Source: Gari tellinella (Eukaryota; Mollusca; Bivalvia; Cardiida; Psammobiidae). Taken from it: a stretch of 64,000 nt of DNA. Made by a program: the position numbers and the translations under genes. Of the stretch, positions 23,001 to 29,000 are shown piece by piece; position 1 is the stretch's first letter; each line of letters begins with the position of its first letter. The notes below the pieces were generated by a model that was not told the DNA's origin, made no database searches, and was given only the letters and a program-made list of their open reading frames with translations. The stretch is taken from NCBI GenBank assembly GCA_922989275.2, contig OV277864.1:5766001-5830000 (forward strand), given 5' to 3'.

Positions 23001-26000
23001 AGTTAATATCATCACTAGTGATGATATCACTTTTTGTGATGTCACAACACAATATCTTTAGTGACGCGCGCATAAACAATTAGTTTTGTGTGATTTTCTG
23101 TTAAAACTTCAATAAAATGTATATAATAAATAGAATATTTGCGGACTCGTTTTTTAACCAGATAACAACCCATTCTCGTGATATATTTTTCATATCAAGG
23201 AGCCCTGTAATAGATGAGCCTGAATTACTTGAACTTGTAAGTCAAGCTTAGTTTTAGCTCAATGTTAAATTACAGTTAAGCAACATTCTAACTTTGAAAC
23301 TATCATTTGACTATATAATGATTTCAAGTTATCTACATTTTAATTATGGTAATGTTCAAATTCAACCAATTCAAATCATAGTTCTTCTTTTATATGAAAC
23401 TGAACTACAGGTATGGGTAAATATGACTTTAAGGTTTTCAACACTAAATAACGTTTGTGGTTATAAGGTTCCCTTGTGGATCGTTTTAGTTACCAAATCC
23501 TGAACCAGTCTACATGGAATTCTGGCTATTTAAATCAATACTAGTCTAAATTAGCAAACAGTGATCAATGGGCTCCTAGGGTTAGTTGTTTGAAAATGTA
23601 ATGAGTATATTTTAAACAGTTCCATGGTGTTGAAAGAGTTAACCCATTACCCCATAGCCTGTGTCTAGTTTTGAAGACAGGTGACCACTTAAAGCAGGTA
23701 ACTGGTTGAAAGTAAAGTAGAATGCACCTTAAGGCACATTCTGCTTTACTTTCAGCCTGCTTTAAGCTATTATCTGATAGAATATAGAAAATATTTTTTT
23801 ATGATTCATATATGTAACAGTATAAATTGGAATTAATTTCTTAACCCTTAGCCTGCCACTCACGAATATAGCTCCATATGCAAACAGCTTGGATCCGGGT
23901 GAGACGCCGAGTAACTCGGCGTCTCATCCGGATCCAAGCTATTTGACACTCGGACAACATTTTCAGTAATTTTGAGCAACTTTGAAGCACTTTGAAACTT
24001 GAAGCAGACGAGAAATATAGCAGACGACAATTTATTTGGCGGGCTAAGGGTTTAGTGGAGGAATAAATTAAAGGTGTCAAAATGCGTATTTTGGGGTAAT
24101 GGGTTAAGTGAGTTTGAGTTGATGAAGATTCAACCTTACATTGACATTCCATGTATACTTTCTTAAAACCGTCATCTTCAAGAGTAACAACAGAAACATG
24201 GACTACTGCCAGTAATTCAAAAACTGCCCCTAAAATATTCCTCCAAGTCAAAATCAACAAAGACATTTACACTTTCTTTTATGGTTATTTACACACATTA
24301 TTTATCAAGTTAGCTTCTAAGCAGATTATAAATAACTTCCAGGGAAAGGTGACGTCTGACATAGATCTAACAATGTCTTCTGATATTTACTTGACATGTA
24401 GACACTGTACAGGATACCCACCTTGTTGGTTTCACTGCACTTTAAACCCCTCCCCCCCTCCCTCCCCATAACTTGTTTCAATGTTTAACCAATTTCCCCC
24501 ATAGCTTGTTTCAATGTTTAACCTATTTCCCTGATAGCTTGTTTCAATGTACATTGTATAACCAATTCCCATAAATTGTTTCAATGTTTAACCCATTCCC
24601 CGATAACTTTTTTCAATGTTTAACCCATTTTCTCCCCACAGCTTGTTTTGATGTTCCCATGGCATGTTTCAAAGTTTAAAACCATTCCCATGGTTTGTTT
24701 CAGTGTTGAACCCATTCCAGCATAGCTTGTTCAATGTTTAACCCATTTCCCCAACAGCTTGTTTTGATACCCCAATAGCTTGTTTCAAAGTTTAACCCTT
24801 TCCCATGGTTTGTTTCAATGTTTAAGCCATTTCCCCCATAGCTTGTTTCAAAGTTTAACCCATTCCTGCATGGCTTGTTTCAAAGTTTAACCCATTCCCA
24901 TGGCTTGTTTCAAGGCTTAACCTATTCCCATGGCTTGTTTCAAAGCTTAACTCATTCCCATGGCTTGTTTCAATGTTTAACCCATTCCAGCATAGCTTGT
25001 TTCAAAGTTTAACCCATCCCCATGACTTGTTTCAAAGTTTAACCCATTCCTGCATGGCTTGTTTCAAAGTTTAACCCATTCCCAGTGCTTGTTTCAAAGT
25101 TAAACCCATTCCCAAGGCTTGTTTCAAACTTTAACCCATTCCCATGGCTTGTTTCAAAGCTTAACCCATTCCCATGGCTTGTTTCAATGTTTAACCCATT
25201 CCAGCATAGCTTGTTTCAAAGTTTAACCCATTCCAGTATAGCTTGTTTCAAAGTTTAACCCATTCCCATGACTTGTTTCAAAATTTAACCCATTCCTGCA
25301 TGGCTTGTTTCAAAGTTTAACCCATTCCAGTATAGCTTGTTTCAAAGTTTAACCCATTCCCAGCGCTTGTTTCAAAGTTTAACCCATTCCCATGGCTTGT
25401 TTCAAAGCTTAACCCATTCCCATGGCTTGTTTCAAAGCTTAACCCATTCCCATGGCTTGTTTCAATGTTTAACCCATTCCCAGCGCTTGTTTCAAAGTTA
25501 AACCCATTCCTGCATGGCTTGTTTCAAAGTTTAACCCATTCCAGTATAGCTTGTTTCAAGGCTTAACCCATTCCCATGGCTTGTTTCAAAGCTTAACCCA
25601 TTCCCATGGCTTGTTTCAATGTTTAACCCATTCCTAGCGCTTGTTTCAAAGTTTAACCCATTCCCATGGCTTGTTTCAAAGTTTAACCCATTCCCATGAC
25701 TTGTTTCAAAGTTTAACACATTCATGCATGGCTTGTTTTGACCCATTCCCCCATGGCTTGTTTCAATGTTTAAACATTTCCCCTATAGCTTGTTTTGAAG
25801 CTTATCCCATTCCTATGGCTTTTTCAATGTTTAACCCATTCCAGTATAGCTTGTTTCAATGTTTAGCCCATTTGCCCGATAGCTTGTTTCGATGTTAAAT
25901 CCATTCCCCGAAAGCTTGTTTCAATGTTTAACCAATTATTCCATAAATTTCCACTTTTATCTTCATGGTTTACCCTTTACCCCATAGCCTGTTCCTAGTT

Positions 26001-29000
26001 TTGAAAAAAGGTGATTACTTAAAGCAGGTTGAAAGTAAAGCAGAATGTGCTTTAAGGCACGTTCTGTTTTACTTTCAGCCTGCTTTAGGCTACCACCTGC
26101 TAGAATAACGAAAATATTCCTCAAAAGGCTAATGATACAGATTCATGATTGTACTATCGATTGGAACTATTTTCTTCAGCAGAGGAAAAGACTGAATATG
26201 CCAAAAGGCGCTTCTATAGGGGGAAGGGTTAAAGCCTCTTCATGCCGTTTGTTTCTCTCTTCCTTATGTTAACACCTTCTTATGCCTTTACCTATTATTC
26301 ACAGAAAATGAGCAGCTGGTTTTTGTGTGTTTGCTTTTGGTTTTTTGGTTTTACAGAAGTAATGCATTAAGCAGCAATCTATCAAAAGAGAGTGTCCAAG
26401 TAATGTCATGTTTCTTCAGTGACTTGTATATACATTTTTCTGAATATTCATTAGTTGTGCTTAGGTAGAGGCATAGGTAGAGATTCCCTATGGCACTTTT
26501 GTGGAATAAAGGGTTGTGATACAGAAAGAAGATTTCTGCAGAATGAAAGTAAAGCAGAAAGTTCATAACTATAGCAGCTGTCTGCTTTACTTTCATCATG
26601 CTTTAAGTAACCATCAACCTTTATCACAGTTGGATACATGTGATTTAAAAAACTTACTATTCAAAGAGGTAAGCATTAAAAGATTTCATTGCAATATGCC
26701 TTTAACCCATTTACCCATAAAGACACCTTTATATGCCACTGAAGAAAATAACTCCAATTTATACAGTTATGACAGATGTATTATAAGATTTAGTTTTATA
26801 GTCTAGCAGGTGGTAGCTTAAAGCAGGCTGAAAGTAAAGCAGATGTGCCTTGATGCACATTCTGCTTTACTTTCAACCTGCTTTAAGTAGTCACCTATTT
26901 TCAAAACCAGAAACGGGCATGGGATAAAGGGTTAAGTATTCTTGGAGAATGCAACTATAACTAAGTACTATATAGCATTAGGAAGGCTAAGAATAAAAGA
27001 ACTATAATTGTTCAAGTATATAACTTGTATTAAGACTATAAGAGGCCAATTAATTAATTACCCCATAGCCTGTGTATAGATTTGAAGTGACCACTTTAAA
27101 CAGGTTGAGAGAAAAGCAAAGTCTAGTCCATTTTTCACTATTTAAGGTTAACTTGTACAAATCATTGCAAGATGGCAAACAGTGCAGACCCTGATCTGGG
27201 TCTACACCATTTGCACATGGTAAGACAAGTGTATTCTTCACAGGTACACTCTTTGTATGGAGGAGTAAAATTGAGTATACTCATGGCTCGAGTTCACTGG
27301 GTTATCACAGAGTGGACTGAACTTGCTCTTTATGATATAAGATGATAATCTCACTGAGGACACCCTGGTCCCTAGGGGCCAAAGAAACAACAAGGTTAAT
27401 GACAAGTCCATCATGTAGGATATATATCACCTGTCTAATAGTGTGTCTTATCAACCAATATCACAGTCTCTGAGTACAGTCATGAAACCAACACCTAGAC
27501 ACGCTGACAACACTCTTTACTAGCAGGGACACTGGGCTGGTATAGGTGATTTACAAGATCTGCAATTATCATTAATTTCTGCAATGATTAGACAGGTTTG
27601 TCCTGCTTGTCTGGTCACATTTAACCCTTGCCCCTATAGAACTGCTTTCAATTTATTCTTCCACTGAAGACAATAGTTCCAATTTATACAGTTATGCACA
27701 TGTACCATAATAAATATTTTCTATATCTTAACAGATGGTAACTTAAAGCAAGCTGAAAGTAAAGCAGAATGCACCTTAAGGTGCATTCTGTTATACAGTG
27801 TTCCCTCTCTACAACGACCCTCCCAACAACGATCCCCTCCTTACAACGACGTTTGTCGCAGTTCCCTAAATAAGACAATTATGTATAACGCTTTGACTGC
27901 TGTAATATCGTCTGCTTAAAGTTGTCGTCTGCTGTTTTTCTCAAAATTACATATTCGACATGTTGACAAAAAATTCTTAATGATGAGGTAACAAACAGCT
28001 TGAATCCAGATCAGACGCCGCGTAAACTGTTTGTAAATGTAAACAAATTTTCCCTCTCTATAAGGACTCCCTCTGTACAACGCACACAATCAGTGTCTCC
28101 CATAGGTTGTAGAGAGGGAGCACTGTACTTTCAAGCTTCAGCCCGCTTTTAGAGGTCACTTGTCTTCAAAACTAGAAACAAGCTCTTGGGTAAAGGGTTA
28201 ACTCTTTCGAATTTCATCCTTACTACAAAACATAAAAATCTTCAAGGGAGAATTATCCAATATAGCTACAGTAACATCCCGCTATTATGACCACTACAAA
28301 TAATTCTAATTGCTTGAATAAAAGACAGGTTGCAGCTTGAAGCAAGATGAACGTAAAACAGAAAGCTCCAGAAGGACATTTCTGTTTCATTTTCATCTTA
28401 CTATAATCAGTCACCAGTGCCTCAAACACCAAATAATTAGAACAATTAAGTGGCTGAATAGAGGAGTTTTACATACTTTTATAGAGAGAACAACAGTTGT
28501 CAGGTGACAACAAACTTCGCCCTGGCACAATTAGAAAATTAACAGCAAAGACTAAGGTCAAGGTTAAGGCCCAGAGGTAAACACTTTCACAGGGAACGAA
28601 AGGTCTTGTCCCAAGGTATGTGTGCTGTAAGTATGCAAGCTGTAGGTCAAAAGGGTATAGTGATTGTGAGCATTTTCAAATCTTATACACACATTTCAAA
28701 ACTTAAATACAGGTACAAAGGCTGAGGTCAAGGTCACAGGGATCAAATTTTTTACATGGGTGAGAAGGTCTTTTGCCAAGGTAGTGTGCTGCAGGTATGA
28801 AAGCTGTAGGTCAAAGGGGATATCCATTGTGAGCACTTTTCACAACTTAAATGCACATTTTGAAACTTAAATGAGGAGGCTGAGGTCATAGTCAATGTAG
28901 AAGAGGTGAAATTTTCATATGGATGGAAAGGTCTTGACTTGTCCCAGTTTAACCCATTATCCCATAGCCTGCTTCTTGTATTGAAGACAGATGACCACTT

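Noticed and set aside
24151..25898. Open frames of 70-140 codons on both strands
   Set aside because: They are repeat-phase frames through the 30-bp minisatellite and adjoining MITEs; translations such as GNGLNFETSHGNGLNFETS merely repeat the unit.
24441..25945. CRISPR-like array of about 30-bp repeats
   Set aside because: Units are contiguous with no unique spacers, and the genome is eukaryotic.
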